Assembly (NCBI RefSeq): GCF_964204865.1
Contig: NC_135250.1
Location: forward strand, 16,216,001-16,280,000
Length of the DNA: 64,000 nucleotides
Origin: Styela clava
Taxonomy: Eukaryota > Chordata > Ascidiacea > Stolidobranchia > Styelidae
Reading direction: 5' to 3'
The notes under the pieces were generated by a model. It was not told the origin of the DNA, searched no databases, and saw only the letters and a list, made by a program, of their open reading frames with translations. Shown piece by piece: positions 11,156-30,038 of this stretch. A program made the translations under genes and the position numbers. Position 1 is the stretch's first letter. Each line of letters begins with the position of its first letter.

Positions 11156-12438
11156 GTAGCGCCGCGACAGATCAAAAATGCTATTTTAGACGTTGTAAAT
11201 CTCCAAAATTTCGTGCGCCCACCGCACACATTGTGATCGGTCCGAAACTATATAGGTACCATAGCCACTAAAGTTGGAACATTCAATTATCCATCCTTAA
11301 AATGCCGTCGGGACGCACACGACTTTCCACAGATTATGTCTTATAAGCTAATCGACGTGTGTGGTATGTTCAATCAACTTTTTATAGAACTATAATACGC
11401 TGTTGTCATTTATCGTCAACCTTGGGATATCTTAAAAATAATCGTGGCAACTCAAATTCCCCAGATCTAAAAACACGTATCATGATATATGTACGCAAAT
11501 TTATTTCCTCGCTATTTCAAAGTATTAACCCTTTTACGTAACGGCGAGTCACATCGAACACGAATTAAAATGGCAAGACGTTTTAGATGCTGTATCGTAA
11601 AATCGTTATAATCCTGAAAGTCTGCTATTTTTACAAATGGCGTAATTTTTGCGAATGTTTGAAACTGTTTCAAGCGAATTTCTGCTTCATATTTTGAGAC
11701 CCCCCCCCTCCTTTTTTTTAAATCCTGGCAGAGTCTATGGTTCCTGGTATGGTATCAAACGGACAGACATCTCTATCGCAATGATAAATCCAAACATCGG
11801 GCATTAAATTCTAGCTCGGTTAATGCTTTCCTAAGAGTCTATATGAGCACGCAAAATCCTTGACTGAATAGCGTTTTAACACACGATCGTTTGCACTTCA
11901 ATTTTAGAGATGACTAGTATATATGTTGAATTGACGATGACAGAGTGCCAACAATCATCCTGATATAGTGATCCATGTTATGAAATGGGGAAAAATTCTC
12001 ATGTGGGATCGCAAAGGCAGGAAAATCCGGTTCATTTACTGCTGGGTTTAAAATATGTTCTGCATATGAGTCTCCGGGCAGTCGACAAAAATAACATGTT
12101 TGTGTACCAATTTGTATTGCAGTTTTAATACTAACCAAAAGATGAGGTCCTAAAACTATAAGAACAGACACAATGGAACTGTAATTAAACATTAAGTGCA
12201 TCACGCTAAAATTGGACAAAAATGTGATGTATATACATATAAAAGGGGAAAAGATATAGGGACAAAATACAACTACAGTTCAGAGCCTGCTATTGGCTTC
12301 AGCTCTGGATTAAGACAACTGGTATGGTGGGGTAAAATTTGAGATAAAATTACAACCATATAATATGGAACTATGCCGAAATATTAATATAAAAAGAAAA
12401 AAATATTCCTGTCGAAAATTTTAGCATTCGATCTTTGC
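11156..12438. other. Intergenic region downstream of the protease gene
   Basis: No gene is supported. A 101-codon frame on the minus strand (11,914-12,219) has no recognisable domain and no family resemblance. A short polypyrimidine run lies near 11,700. Confidence 0.5.
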
Positions 12439-19525
<7,087 letters not shown>

Positions 19526-20271
19526 TTTATTTGAGCGCCTTTCAATATTCCTACAGGTAAATATTAAAAACTAAAACTTTATTTTAAGAACTGTAAACAC
19601 AGACAATATATGGCAAAATAAAATATTCAATCCCTGCACAACTAAATTTCATCCAATTAGGGATCAAATTTCTGTGTCAAAACCTATTTCTTTTTCCCAC
19701 ATTATCCGACAACAACCAATACCAAAATTTTACAGATGACAGACAAAGATACACATGACAACACCAATATTGTATAAACATTGAATAGATTATACATAAT
19801 TCCGAAATAAACAGTAACTGTCAAGTCCTAAGTGCTGAACCACTGAAATCTTTTTTTAATTCGCCAGAAATTTATGTCATCAGCTAGAATTAGGTTGGAG
19901 TACTGAACTATTAAATTGAATTTATAATATTCCTTAACATGAACATGTAGAATCTTTTTTTCACCCTGCATTGTTCGTGCATCAGTGACATCAACCTAGA
20001 ACATTTGTTGCCGAATTATTTTTAGATCAGTATTAATACTCAATACCACAAAAAAATTATATCAAAGATTCTGACGGATTATTGCACATTATTAACCAAT
20101 TTTAACCTACAACAGAATAAATCAAGTTAAACACAGTCAGGAAAATATCCAGACAGCGATAAATGAAATTCTAGAAAACGAAGCACTGATATCTAGAATA
20201 ACTGTTACTAATACTAAGTATAATGATTTCTAATAAATTAAATATATTTGAATTTAACAACAATATCATTC

Positions 20272-20277
20272 TTTATT
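20272..20277 (-). promoter_or_regulatory. Polyadenylation signal AATAAA of the BNIP1-like gene
   Basis: TTTATT on the plus strand reads AATAAA in the transcript, 25 bases after the stop codon. Confidence 0.6.
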
Positions 20278-20301
20278 AGTAAAATTTTATAGGGTTAATT
20301 A

Positions 20302-21033
20302 TTACACAGGCCACAAACGCTTTTTCAAAATATATAGCACTGTACTGAAAAAGAAAGCCAATGCAAGAAATATTAAAAATTTATCAGTGCATTCTCGCCT
20401 ATTATATTTAGTCAATAACCTATGACTGGTCTGGATAACGCCAGACTGGTCTTTCAATTCTTCATCGGTCTGTTTTAAAGAACCAGACGACCTGACTAAC
20501 GTATTCAATGAGTCAGCACTCTGTTGCACGCTGCCACTCATGACCCGACTTATGCTCAACAGACTTTGTGTTACATCGTTCGCAGTTCGTGCAAGGTTTT
20601 CTTGATTTGCAGCAGATGCTTGACGACGACGAACTTCTGAGTTTTTAGCACCACCAAGAAGTAACATTTTCGACTCCTCATCGAGAGCAATCTTTTTAGT
20701 CAAATATGCTTTGCGCAACGTAGAATTTGTGTTCTGAATTTGTTCCTTAAAAAATTTGACCGACTCTTCCATTTCTAATTTTTGTTTCACATCATCAGCT
20801 TCCTGTGCAGCTGTTTCAAAATCTTGAATAGCAGCACGAAGCTCATTAATTTTTCTACGAGCATTTTCATGAATTGTCTGTAAGTTTTCTATTGTGCCAT
20901 CACATCTCCAGACATCCTGAATCGCAGCTTTAGCAGAGCAATCCATTGTAACAATCTTTTCTTTCAAATCAGCATTTTCTGGAACTTTCTTCTTCTCCAG
21001 AGATAACTTACGCACCCAGCTTTGTGCATTCAT
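20302..21033 (-). CDS. BNIP1: BNIP1/Sec20-like Qb-SNARE, intronless
   Basis: A 243-residue uninterrupted frame (human BNIP1 is 228). It has an N-terminal helical region (about 1-120), a Sec20 SNARE stretch (about 130-215) containing LLLGGAKNSEVRRRQ and SLLSISRVMSGSVQQSADSL, and one C-terminal membrane anchor (about 218-238, KFLIFLALAFFFSTVLYILK) with a short basic luminal end. The family is a tail-anchored SNARE of the ER that works with syntaxin 18, USE1 and Sec22 in Golgi-to-ER retrograde fusion and has roles in ER membrane organisation. The start is the first Met of the frame, just after an upstream stop-rich stretch. A polyadenylation signal AATAAA (minus strand) lies at 20,272-20,277, 25 bases past the stop. 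It is 776 bp downstream of the protease start and about 830 bp downstream of ZGPAT's stop, all on one strand. Confidence 0.92.
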   Translation of the reverse strand: MNAQSWVRKLSLEKKKVPENADLKEKIVTMDCSAKAAIQDVWRCDGTIENLQTIHENARRKINELRAAIQDFETAAQEADDVKQKLEMEESVKFFKEQIQNTNSTLRKAYLTKKIALDEESKMLLLGGAKNSEVRRRQASAANQENLARTANDVTQSLLSISRVMSGSVQQSADSLNTLVRSSGSLKQTDEELKDQSGVIQTSHRLLTKYNRRECTDKFLIFLALAFFFSTVLYILKKRLWPV

Positions 21034-21861
21034 CGCCCTATATTCTCAAATAACGCTAAACAAATATTGAACTTATTCTTGATATTGAGAAAATACAAAA
21101 ACAAAAAAATCAAATAAAACAGAGTCACAGTGTGATAGCTAGCAAATATGAGTCAGTATCAAATAATGAAAATTGATTCTTGATTATCAGGCATTGATCA
21201 AAATATTTACGAAAATTAAATAATCAATCAACATCACTTTTTCTAAATCAAGGATTTATTAATGACGATGTAATTTAGTTCAAATGAATAGTCGAATGAA
21301 AAACACTTTTTGAGCACTTTTTTGAATTGTGACTTATTGCTAAAAAACTCTTGGGTCATCACCTGAGAGCAATCAAGCCAAACGCTTTAATTATCTAGTG
21401 AAATAAGAGCCTGCAGTTATGACGTTTTGTTGAAGCTGGCGCTAAGTTCCCCATACCAGCTGGAGCTGAAGCTACTAGAAATTTTCAGTGAGTCCCCAGT
21501 TCTTGAATGTTTACATATTATTTACCTTTTATAATTTTTTTTATATCACACTCCAATAAATAATGAAATCTATCATTCTCAGCATCATGATTTTGAGACC
21601 CACTGCCGTGAAATTTCAGCCCAGCTCAGAGGTAAAAACTGGAGCTCTAGCTGCTGTTTGAACATACTCTGGCTCCAAACCTGGAGTCACGTTGATTTCA
21701 AACAAGCTCTGCTTGCTACAGTGTGAAAACAATTTTACTTTAGTGCGCTATGATAAGAAATCCCAAAATAAACATTTTATAGAAACTACAACTTCATAGT
21801 ATTAACACTACATGGAATTCTTAATTATGTTGTTATCTTCTTTTTAAGTATTGCACACCAA

Positions 21862-23586
21862 TCAAAAACTTGTCATTTTTCTATGAGTTTCCATTCTTGA
21901 CTTATGAATTTTAATATTAGATTCCAGTTCTTTCATGTTTGTCAAATCTTCCTTTAGTTTGTCGAGTTTTTCAGTCAAAGATTTGACGACTGAAGGATTA
22001 GATTGGTTCCTTCGTAATGATTCTTTTACTTTGAGAACTTTTGCTTTAATTTTTTTCATGTCATCTTCATTTTTCATCATTTGTTTATTGAAATTTTTTA
22101 CATTTTTTTGTTCAGTACCAGCCTTTATTCCAAACATATCTTTAGGCATTTCAATTTGCTTTTTAGAGTCTTTTTTAGCTTCACTGACACCTAAAGTCTT
22201 GTTGAGGAATGAAAAAACACATCTGTCACGTTTTTTTCTCCTAAGTACTTTTTCACTTCCTTGTGTATTTTGGTTTGTATCGCCAATGTGTTTTACACCC
22301 TTTTTAAGTCTTACTTCCATGCAATGGTCGAGCGATTTACCAACTGGAAGCATGACAATTGGAACAGGTTCTAAACGGCCTTGACTGCTTTTACCCAAGC
22401 CTTCACCTAATTGATATCCCATTTTCTGCATAAGTTTCGAGCCTATGCCGTTAGTGTGTTCTTCCCATAAGCCTAAACGAGGAGGCATCCCTTTGGAACT
22501 TGATGCTCCATATTCTTTGTATAAATTTTGGGGGGTTATCTCTACTAATATGTCTTCGTCAGAATCTACTTCATTTTCATCAATAATAATATGATTAGTC
22601 TCAGGCAAAAGGTCATGTAAAGCTAGTGTAAGAGTTGGAGATTTGTGCAAAAAACTAACAGAGTAAAGATTGTCTTCAATTTTAACCACAATACCAGGTT
22701 TCCATAATCCATCCTGTGTTTTAGCCAAACATTTATGTCCTTCAGTTAAATTTGAGTAATCTGGAGAGACAAAAGGCCTCAGCTCAAATATATTGACAAT
22801 ATAACCATGCGAATATCGACAGCCAGCTTCATCAAACTTACAATTCCCTTCAAGATAATATGGGCAAGGCTGCATTTCTTTCATAATTGGGTTCAAAAAG
22901 AGTACTTTAACGTTCATTTCATTATCAGCCTTATCACATATACTTTCATCATTTTCCACTGCTACTTGTATCATTGCATTGTGATATTGTGTACCTGACC
23001 ATTCTGTAGAAAACGGTGCTTGACATTTTACACCACTTATGTCATCCACATATTCAATACTGTCCAAAAATATTTCATTGTTTGGATCGGACGAGTCATT
23101 GTTTTCACATTTAGAAATATTTTCACTAAATATTGACAATGAGCTTTCATCAGTCTTATGCAAAGAAGGACATTCTGTATCCAAATTAGATATCTCTGAA
23201 TAAAAATTTGCTAATTCGTTATCCATAGTATGCCCATCAGCATCAACATTATCTGGATTGCTTTGACCTGTTTTGTCCTGGTCATTTTCTGCTTGTGAAT
23301 CATTGTTGTAAAATGCACTCAATTCATCTTCTATATTTGATGTTGTTCCACTCCTTACATGTTGTCTATCAGTAGCTATGTCATATTCCAATGATTCTGC
23401 ATTCTCAATTGCAGTTGTATTTTCTGATGGACAATCAACACACAAACTCAATAATTGAGTCAGATCATCTCGCAACTGCAATAAGTCTTTTACATCTGAA
23501 TTATTCGTTTGACTTTTTAATGCTTCATTTACTTGATCAAGTTGTTTCTTGTATAAATCTGTTGTTATGCTATCCATTGTAATCAT
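21862..23586 (-). CDS. ZGPAT: ZGPAT-like CCCH zinc finger and G-patch protein, intronless
   Basis: 574 residues in one exon (human ZGPAT 531). The N-terminus is a coiled stretch ([13 protein letters not shown]) followed by a long acidic, Ser/Asn-rich linker. A CCCH finger lies at about 240-260 ([20 protein letters not shown]). A Tudor-like segment follows (about 285-325; [20 protein letters not shown]). The G-patch is at about 375-415 ([17 protein letters not shown], with the conserved glycines). The C-terminus is lysine-rich coiled coil (about 495-574). This order is diagnostic of ZGPAT/ZIP, a nuclear RNA/DNA-binding protein described as a transcriptional repressor in vertebrates and linked to spliceosome helicase regulation through its G-patch. 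Translation may begin at the first Met or at Met4. Same strand as, and upstream of, the BNIP1-like gene, with 828 bp between them. Confidence 0.93.
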   Translation of the reverse strand: MITMDSITTDLYKKQLDQVNEALKSQTNNSDVKDLLQLRDDLTQLLSLCVDCPSENTTAIENAESLEYDIATDRQHVRSGTTSNIEDELSAFYNNDSQAENDQDKTGQSNPDNVDADGHTMDNELANFYSEISNLDTECPSLHKTDESSLSIFSENISKCENNDSSDPNNEIFLDSIEYVDDISGVKCQAPFSTEWSGTQYHNAMIQVAVENDESICDKADNEMNVKVLFLNPIMKEMQPCPYYLEGNCKFDEAGCRYSHGYIVNIFELRPFVSPDYSNLTEGHKCLAKTQDGLWKPGIVVKIEDNLYSVSFLHKSPTLTLALHDLLPETNHIIIDENEVDSDEDILVEITPQNLYKEYGASSSKGMPPRLGLWEEHTNGIGSKLMQKMGYQLGEGLGKSSQGRLEPVPIVMLPVGKSLDHCMEVRLKKGVKHIGDTNQNTQGSEKVLRRKKRDRCVFSFLNKTLGVSEAKKDSKKQIEMPKDMFGIKAGTEQKNVKNFNKQMMKNEDDMKKIKAKVLKVKESLRRNQSNPSVVKSLTEKLDKLKEDLTNMKELESNIKIHKSRMETHRKMTSF

Positions 23587-23906
23587 ACCAGAATGAACCT
23601 AACTAAATAAAATATATATCATGTCATCATGGATATACCGTAATTAAAAAAATTACCTATTATATTGCACATATTTTGACAAAATCGATGGATTGGTTCA
23701 CGCCAGCCTGTTACAGACATTTTTAAAACAAATAATGTAATAAAGAAAAGGATGAAGCAAAACCAACAACAACATAGCCTCCTTCTACAGCGTAAAAAAG
23801 TATGATTAGTATGCTATTACAACTTCAAATACTGAAATAGCCTGATACTGATCACAATTACCTTATGTTCTTATTGTTTTTTAAGATGCAGTGTAGTACT
23901 GTAGTA

Positions 23907-24215
23907 CAGGGCTACTCAACTATTTTTACCGAAGATCCGCATACAAAACTTCAAAATTATTTGGGTCCGGTGTTTTCACAAATTATATTTCGGCATCCTC
24001 AAACGCACACTTCCTCGACCGGCTAATGATTTTTAGCTAATCAAGCTTGTTTGTTATGGTGTTATAGTTTATTTCATATATATTCAAAACAATAAAAGTT
24101 ACTTTATAAAATGAAACTTCAAATGTGGGGCTAATGGTCCAAAATAAAGAATTAGGTGCGGTCCGAATCAAGTACTCGAAAGGTCCGGATTCGGACCGCC
24201 AGTTGAGTAGCCCTG
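23907..24215. mobile_element. hAT MITE, perfect 8-bp TSD
   Basis: Terminal inverted repeats CAGGGCTACTCAACT / AGTTGAGTAGCCCTG and perfect TSD CTGTAGTA (23,899-23,906 and 24,216-24,223). Subterminal GGTCCGGATTCGGACC at the right is a perfect palindrome. 309 bp, non-coding. Confidence 0.92.
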
Positions 24216-24417
24216 CTGTAGTAGCCTACATGTAGAACAGTAGTAGGGATAAATAAAATTATATATGACACAAGACAAAAAATACACTTCAATGTTCATG
24301 AATTTTTTGAAAAAACTCGTTTCAATATGTAAAGAGCAAAATTGACATGGTGAAATAATAGCCAATTTATCAAGTTATAATTGCCAATGATGTTGTATCT
24401 TGGGATTTTCAAATTTA

Positions 24418-24570
24418 TCCTGGCAGACAGGAAAACCGATAAGAACAGGTTGGTTTTATCACACGGTGTACCACGACCTCTAGTTTCTAATCCATGTCGA
24501 GTACGACGTTAGTTAGCCAGTTACTTGTTTCAAATGCATGAACTTGATGGTGGTGGAAGCCATATCCGAA
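24418..24570 (-). repeat. Diverged partial tRNA-derived SINE (3' part)
   Basis: ACCGATAAGAACAGG..., TACCACGACCTCTAGT and GAACTTGATGGTGGTGGAAG follow the 3' body of the SINE in the minus orientation with many differences; it looks like an old copy. Confidence 0.55.
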
Positions 24571-25000
24571 TAAATGCTGTAACTGCTTATATTACTGTAT
24601 TATAGGCCTAGCGCTAAACGAAAATGTGTGAAAATCCTTTTTTTAATTTTTAATAAAATTGTCTCTCACGAAATTACTGACAGACAGACATGTTAGATGA
24701 AATCACATCTAACTTACTGAAATAGGGTTTAGTGTTTGCCTGTAACAGACCCTTATTTCAGTATTTGAAAAAAATTGAAATTTGAGTTGTATTTTCACAT
24801 CACATTTTTTGTTTGGATAATTCAAGCAGTTATGCCGTTCATTTTCACATCACATTTTTGTTTGGTGCTATACCTGCATACTGTAAAAGACGAACGTTAT
24901 ACACAAGGTCAATTTATTCAGTGGAAGTTTGCCAACTAGACTATTTAATCAAAGTAACTTTTTTCACTAAAGTTTATAATTTTCACAGAATAATATTTTA

Positions 25001-25270
25001 TCAATTTTTCTGGTCATCAGGATGAAGCATTCCAATAAAATATTCCTCTTGCATTATCAATGCATCCCTCGAATGACCAACATCATTGAAATCAGCTGTG
25101 GCATCTCTTCCTGCTACATCGTTCAAAACAGATTTCCCTCCAGGATGTTCAGAATAGAAGTTTGTAACATCATAGATTTTATTATTTAAAATAATCCACA
25201 AGCTCTTTTTATTGTTGTGCTTTGAAATATCAGCTTTCCGAAATACAGGAGCATTGGCATAGTTCGACAT
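25001..25270 (-). CDS. Soluble cytochrome b5, single exon
   Basis: 89 residues. The whole protein is one cytochrome b5 fold: VFRKADISKHNNKKSLWIIL (first helix and strand), YDVTNFYSEHPGG and NDVGHSRDAL. The two haem-iron ligands are His42 (HPGG) and His66 (GHSRDA), spaced 24 residues as in classical b5. No membrane anchor follows (ends HPDDQKN), so it is shorter than microsomal b5 (about 134) and probably a cytosolic electron carrier, for example partnering a reductase or a fatty-acid or methaemoglobin system; the partner cannot be told from sequence. The Met is the first in the frame. It is intronless, with no evidence of an extra 3' exon in the next 400 bases. The surroundings are transposon-rich. 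Confidence 0.9.
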   Translation of the reverse strand: MSNYANAPVFRKADISKHNNKKSLWIILNNKIYDVTNFYSEHPGGKSVLNDVAGRDATADFNDVGHSRDALIMQEEYFIGMLHPDDQKN

Positions 25271-25349
25271 TTTAGATTAGTAGACTAGACGAAATACTGA
25301 AATTTTAATTTGTGTTAGGTGATTAGCGCACTGTACTGTTGAATTTAAA

Positions 25350-25690
25350 TAGGATTTACATATTTATCCCAGGGAGAGCAAAGTCGATAAGACGGCTTAA
25401 CCATATGACGAACCACGGCCTCTCGTCCGGTTACCATTCCATGTCGGGTATGGGATTAGTTAGTTATTTTTATTAACTAACTAGCATGGACTTGATGGTG
25501 GAGGAAGCCGTAACCGACCAGCGGTTACGTGAACCACCCTATGGCGGCGAAGAGTCCAGCAATCCTCTCGCACATGACCATCCCCGCATGGGATTCGAAC
25601 CTGCGAACCAACGAAGACTAGAAGAGTAATCAGAGGTGCGGTGGCGAGCGTATTTCTAACGCTTAACACGATGAGCCACACAGCCGTGCT
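25350..25690 (-). repeat. tRNA-derived SINE, full copy
   Basis: The minus-strand copy runs from the tail (AGGATTTACATATTTATCCC at 25,351) to the tRNA-like head, with box B (reverse complement GGATTCGAACC) at 25,591-25,601. It lies 80 bp upstream of the cytochrome b5 start codon, close enough to affect its promoter. Confidence 0.85.
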
Positions 25691-25943
25691 GAAATATGGA
25701 ATGTTTTGAAATGATGTCAAATATTTACAGATTTATGGCACAATGTAAAGTTTACATATCTTTATGGAAGACTACAATTCAGACAATTGTGAGATTCATC
25801 AACTCGCTGCCAAGCATTACAGCATTAGGTTACGGTACCGGTAGGCTACCGGTGTACAGGTAAAATCAATCAATCAATTTTATTTTGGTCCCTCTGAAAG
25901 AAACAAAACAACAACAAACGGACAAACAAAATGCAGAGGACCT

Positions 25944-26020
25944 GGAGCAGGGGTGGGCAACTTCTCTAGTCGGCGGGCCATATGTGGGAAAATGAAGTTC
26001 TCGGCGGGCCGGATTATTAC
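25944..26020. mobile_element. Left end of a hAT MITE (39,140 family)
   Basis: CAGGGGTGGGCAACTTCTCT and the following 55 bases match the left end of the element at 39,140-39,443 almost exactly. The right end is missing, so the copy is truncated. Confidence 0.7.
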
Positions 26021-26253
26021 AAAAAATACGGTACCGTCTTCGTATCCAATCTTTGTTAAATGCTCGACACTCTCTGTCAATTTTACGTTTCTTGGAATAT
26101 TTCATGATTAATAAAACCTAATATTAATAATAAATCTAATTTCTAAAATCCATTTATATTTAGAATCTAAATATAACTGATAACAGTAGTGGGGAATGTT
26201 TACAGCGCTCTCTGCTTTGACCTTATATTGGTTGTTTAACAAGTGTGCTAACG

Positions 26254-26383
26254 CAATGGACCTTTAATTGCAGTAGTAAAAAATTAGTGTAGAAATAACT
26301 GTGATAGACCAGGCCAAAATTATTTACCGGTACTTTTAAAAAACATATTATTGTTGTATGCGATGAATCATAATGATGGTTTC
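26254..26383. mobile_element. Arm of an older DNA element, split by the LINE
   Basis: From ATGGACCTTTAATTGCAG to CATAATGATGGTTTC the sequence is the reverse complement of 33,650-33,770. Its continuation (CACATACCCCATTTTACA) is found on the other side of the LINE at 32,541-32,563. The LINE therefore landed in this older element. Confidence 0.75.
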
Positions 26384-26582
26384 TTTTTTTTTTTTTTAAT
26401 GAAAAATAACAAATAAGATATTATCAAAAAGAATTACCAACAGCAACAGTACATTATTAATATGTTATACATGTTATTAATGGTTGTTCCAAGGAAGAAT
26501 TCATCATCGTTCATTTTTTTTCATAATTCCATTTTTTTCATAATCATCATTCATATGATTACAATTATTTTTTACTAATACA

Positions 26583-28010
26583 CTAAACTTGTATAGACAT
26601 TGGTATATATACTTTTCTATACTTTATAGATGATAAAGTAAATAAAAAACGATTTGATTGATTATTACTCTTAATTAATACATAGTTACATAATAATCTT
26701 AGCTCTCTTGTAAAATTAGGTGAATTTCTAAGTTTCTCTACTTTATTTCTACATTTTAAAGCATTTTTAACTGTGTTTATTACACTATTAACACTCGGCA
26801 TAACATTTTGAAAAATTACTGCATTTCGATGCAACCAAATCTTATACCTAGTAATAGACAATAACAAAATAATAGCATTTTTTTCTACTCATAAGAAGGG
26901 CTACTCAAATGCATTTTCATAAATTCAATATGGAGTATAATTCTTATGAGGTTGTAAACTATGTTTGACACTATTATTTACAGATAAACCATAATATACA
27001 CTTAATTGTTGCTCTATGTTGAATTCTATTAAATTTAAAACAGTTCTATTTTTTTGGTTATCAGTATCACTATCATCAAATCTATAATTAATGTATTCTA
27101 TAGCACACATTATATATAAACACATCCCAAAAATTGGTATATTTATAATGTCGTATCCTCCCAATGTCTTTGATTTACACAATGTCTCAATTTTTAGTTT
27201 AATTTGTCTCTCGAAAATAAATTTTTCTATCTGTTCATTAATTTTCTTTCCAATCTTTGGTGGCATGGGTATCCCTCTGGCCAAGTATAGGCACAAAGGA
27301 AGTATTTTCATCTTTACTACTAGACATTTTCCATCCAATGTCAATGGTATTGTGTTGGATAACTCTTCAATCTTCATTTTTATCTCATTGGCACATATTC
27401 CCCAGTTATATTTGCTTGTATCATAGTTTGCAAAATAAACATTCAATACATTTAATTTTTCTACAATATCTATATCTGGATGACTAAACTTTGATTTCCA
27501 TATTCCAATAGTCAGTAATTTTGTTTTCTTTAGGTTTAGTTTCATCCCCGTTGCCATTTCAAATCTTTTCAGTATTTCCAAAGCTTTGTATATTGAATTC
27601 CTATTTCTCAATATAAGGGTAATATCATCTGCATATCCTACATTTTTTATATCTTTATTTCTTGGTATCGATATTCCTCGTATTTCTTTAACAGAGTTAA
27701 TATATGTTATCATGGGTTCTACGGAAATTAAAAATATACTCATACTTAGTGGGTCCCATTGTTTTATTCCTCGTTCAAGTTGTATCGTTTCACTAAGATA
27801 TCCATTCATTATTATTCGGGATTCTGATAAGTTATATATGGACTTCAGTATATTTATCAATTTGTCTTTTATAACAAATTTTTGAAGTGTTCTATATAAA
27901 AATTCTTGATCTACTGTATCAAACGCTCCGTTGAAGTCTAATGATAATAGTGATGACTCACCAACTTTGTTTTGTTCCTGCACCAAAATATCTCTTGATA
28001 TTGTTAACAT
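26583..28010 (-). pseudogene. LINE ORF2, RT C-terminal half and tail domain
   Basis: Reverse transcriptase motif A is SLDFNGAFDTV, motif B reads LERGIKQWDPLS (the usual QGDPLS has Gly replaced by Trp) and motif C is GYADDITLIL. The thumb follows (LNLKKTKLLTIG). After a stop at about 26,925 the C-terminal segment RYKIWLHRNAVIF (26,583-26,867) is in another frame; the same motif is in the fragment at 35,124. The catalytic Asp pair is present, but the frame is broken at both ends. Confidence 0.85.
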
Positions 28011-28025
28011 ATCTGAACTTGATGG

Positions 28026-28712
28026 CTATTGACTATCTGAACTTCTTCTTCCAGAAATTGCTGTTTGGTTTTCGTCTATTATTTTAGGCAATACTCGTTT
28101 TAATCTATTTGCTATCAATTTAGTCAGTATTTTATAATCACAGTTCAATAGAGATATTGGTTGATAATTTTTAATTTCGTCTTGCTCTCCTTTTTTATGT
28201 ATAAGGGTCATATATCCCAATTTCATTTCTTTTGTTATAGTGCACTTTTCAAATATTTCTTCCATTATTTGGAATATGTCATTTTTTATTGTATTCATCG
28301 ATTTCTTATAGAATTCAATACTGATTTCATCAGGTTCAGGTGTCTTGTTTTCTTTAAATGAGTTGATTGTAGCCTCAATTTCTCCAATATTTAGTTGTCT
28401 CTGTAATTCATCAGCTTCAGTTTCATCAATTATCTTTTCACTATTTATGCTATCTAAAAAACAGTTTTTACTATGATAATTAGTTGTCGCCTTGGAATAT
28501 AACTCTTGATAGAATTTCTTTAATATTCTCATTTTATCTACTATTCTTTCATGCTTTATGCCTCTCTCATCTTTCAACTCATTCACATGAGCAAGCATTT
28601 GTCTTTTTCGAAGTTTCTTGAAAAAAGTTTTGTTGCATTTTTCATTTGCATCAAAATTGTTCGCCATGGATTGAATCTTGATTTTACTATTATTTTCATT
28701 CTGTTTTTTCAC
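28026..28712 (-). pseudogene. LINE ORF2, linker and RT N-terminal part
   Basis: 228 codons. FKENKTPEPDEISIEFYK and LIHKKGEQDEIKNYQPISLL match RT motifs 0-2 of L1-like elements (usually K.PG.DG.. and KKGD......RPISLL). A stop after RRSSDSQ separates it from the downstream RT piece by one frame. Confidence 0.85.
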
Positions 28713-28782
28713 TATGTTTTGTTTTATATTGTGAGAAGTTTCTCCCCTGAATGAAGTCTTTTCTTTAAATTTTCCAGCTTTT

Positions 28783-29199
28783 TCAAATCTTTCTCATATT
28801 CTTTTTTGCTGATTTGGCAGATATTACAGAATGTTTTATTACAAGATCTTTAATTTTTTTCTTAATTTCAGTCCACCATTGTGTTTTGGTTTCAAATAAT
28901 CCTTCAAGAGTTTTCCAATTTGCCCATTTCATTTTCAGTTCATCTTGAAACTTCTCTTCTTTGTAAACATTGATATTATTCTTCCAATATCCTTGTCCTC
29001 TTTCCTCTGTCGTTGTGTTAATTTGCATTTCAATTGAGTATATATCATGGTCAGAATACAGAGTGGGTTTACAAACATAATTGATTACTTTAGTTTTATT
29101 TATTGTAGAATAAATACGGTCTAGTCTGGCCTGTGTTAAATCATTTCTCCAAGTAAAAAAATTTCCAGTTTTCGGCACGATCTCATAAGAATCTATCAA
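28783..29199 (-). pseudogene. LINE endonuclease, C-terminal part
   Basis: NFFTWRNDLTQARLDRIYST and LYSDHDIYSIEM carry the conserved RLDR and SDH motifs of APE-type LINE endonucleases. The frame is separated from the N-terminal part by a degenerate stretch (29,200-29,440) and a hAT MITE. Confidence 0.85.
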
Positions 29200-29445
29200 A
29201 ACATTTCATTAATTCGTCCAATGATTCAGAAACATATTCTTCCCGTGGTCTTTTTGGTATAGGTGTTTTATCACGATTGATGTTATGTACGCAGTTTGTA
29301 TCTCCTCCTAATATCACTGAGTACAAATCTATATAAATTGTCATAAAAAACTTCTAGTTCTTGTGTTATTATGTTTGTCCTACAAGGTGCATAAATATTT
29401 ACAATATGCACTTTGTCACCATATATACTTGAATCAGCAGTTGAC

Positions 29446-29700
29446 CAGTGTTCCCTCTAAAGTGCACGCGCACACAGGTTTCAGAGGCATAGATTTACTT
29501 CGCAAAGACGTATTTCGATGTAATGTAACAATGTTCTCGGTTGGCAGGTTGACAAAGTTTGTTGTTGGCCCACCCATTACCCGGTTAGAACGCCAAAATT
29601 TCTTCATTCGTTTTTGCACAAATATTAGTCATTTCCAAAAAAGTGCGCACACACCAAAATTTCTGCGCACACATACTACAAAAAATTAGAGGGAACATTG
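29446..29700. mobile_element. hAT-like MITE inside LINE endonuclease
   Basis: The ends are CAGTGTTCCCTCTAA and TTAGAGGGAACATTG. 255 bp, with GTGCGCACACACC-type repeats next to both ends. The flanking octamers (CAGTTGAC / GTTATGAC) match only partly, so the TSD is eroded. LINE endonuclease text resumes on each side (GRVIT before, IYGDKVHIVNIYAP after). Confidence 0.75.
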
Positions 29701-30038
29701 GTTATGACTCTTCCCTGATTATCCCATTGAACATTATCAAATTTTACTTCAGAAAGTTTGGATTTAAACAATATAGCTACGCCTTTTGAGTTAGATGAGC
29801 CAGAATTCCACAGAGATTTCCCCCATTTCCATTCTTTACTCCAACATATTTCTTTGTCTGGAGTACTATGTGTTTCTTGTAATAATAATATATCTGCTTT
29901 TTGTTTTGATAATTCTTCAAATATACTTTTTCTTTTAACATTATCTCTGAATCCATTAACATTTATTGTAAGAATATTGATATATACAATCATTGTGCTT
30001 ATTAGGATTAATTTTTCAAGTCTAAACTGTCTATTCAC
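29701..30038 (-). pseudogene. LINE endonuclease, N-terminal part
   Basis: ILTINVNGFRDNVKRKSIFE and ADILLLQETHS are the first motifs of an APE-type endonuclease, with the metal-binding Asn and Glu present. It overlaps the 3' end of ORF1 by a few codons. The frame is interrupted by the MITE at 29,700. Confidence 0.85.

Noticed and set aside
11914..12219. 101-codon open frame on the minus strand downstream of the protease gene
   Set aside because: No motif, and it does not join the protease exons in phase; the protease already has a complete C-terminus with stop.
21935..22384. 149-codon plus-strand frame
   Set aside because: Antisense shadow of the ZGPAT-like coding exon.
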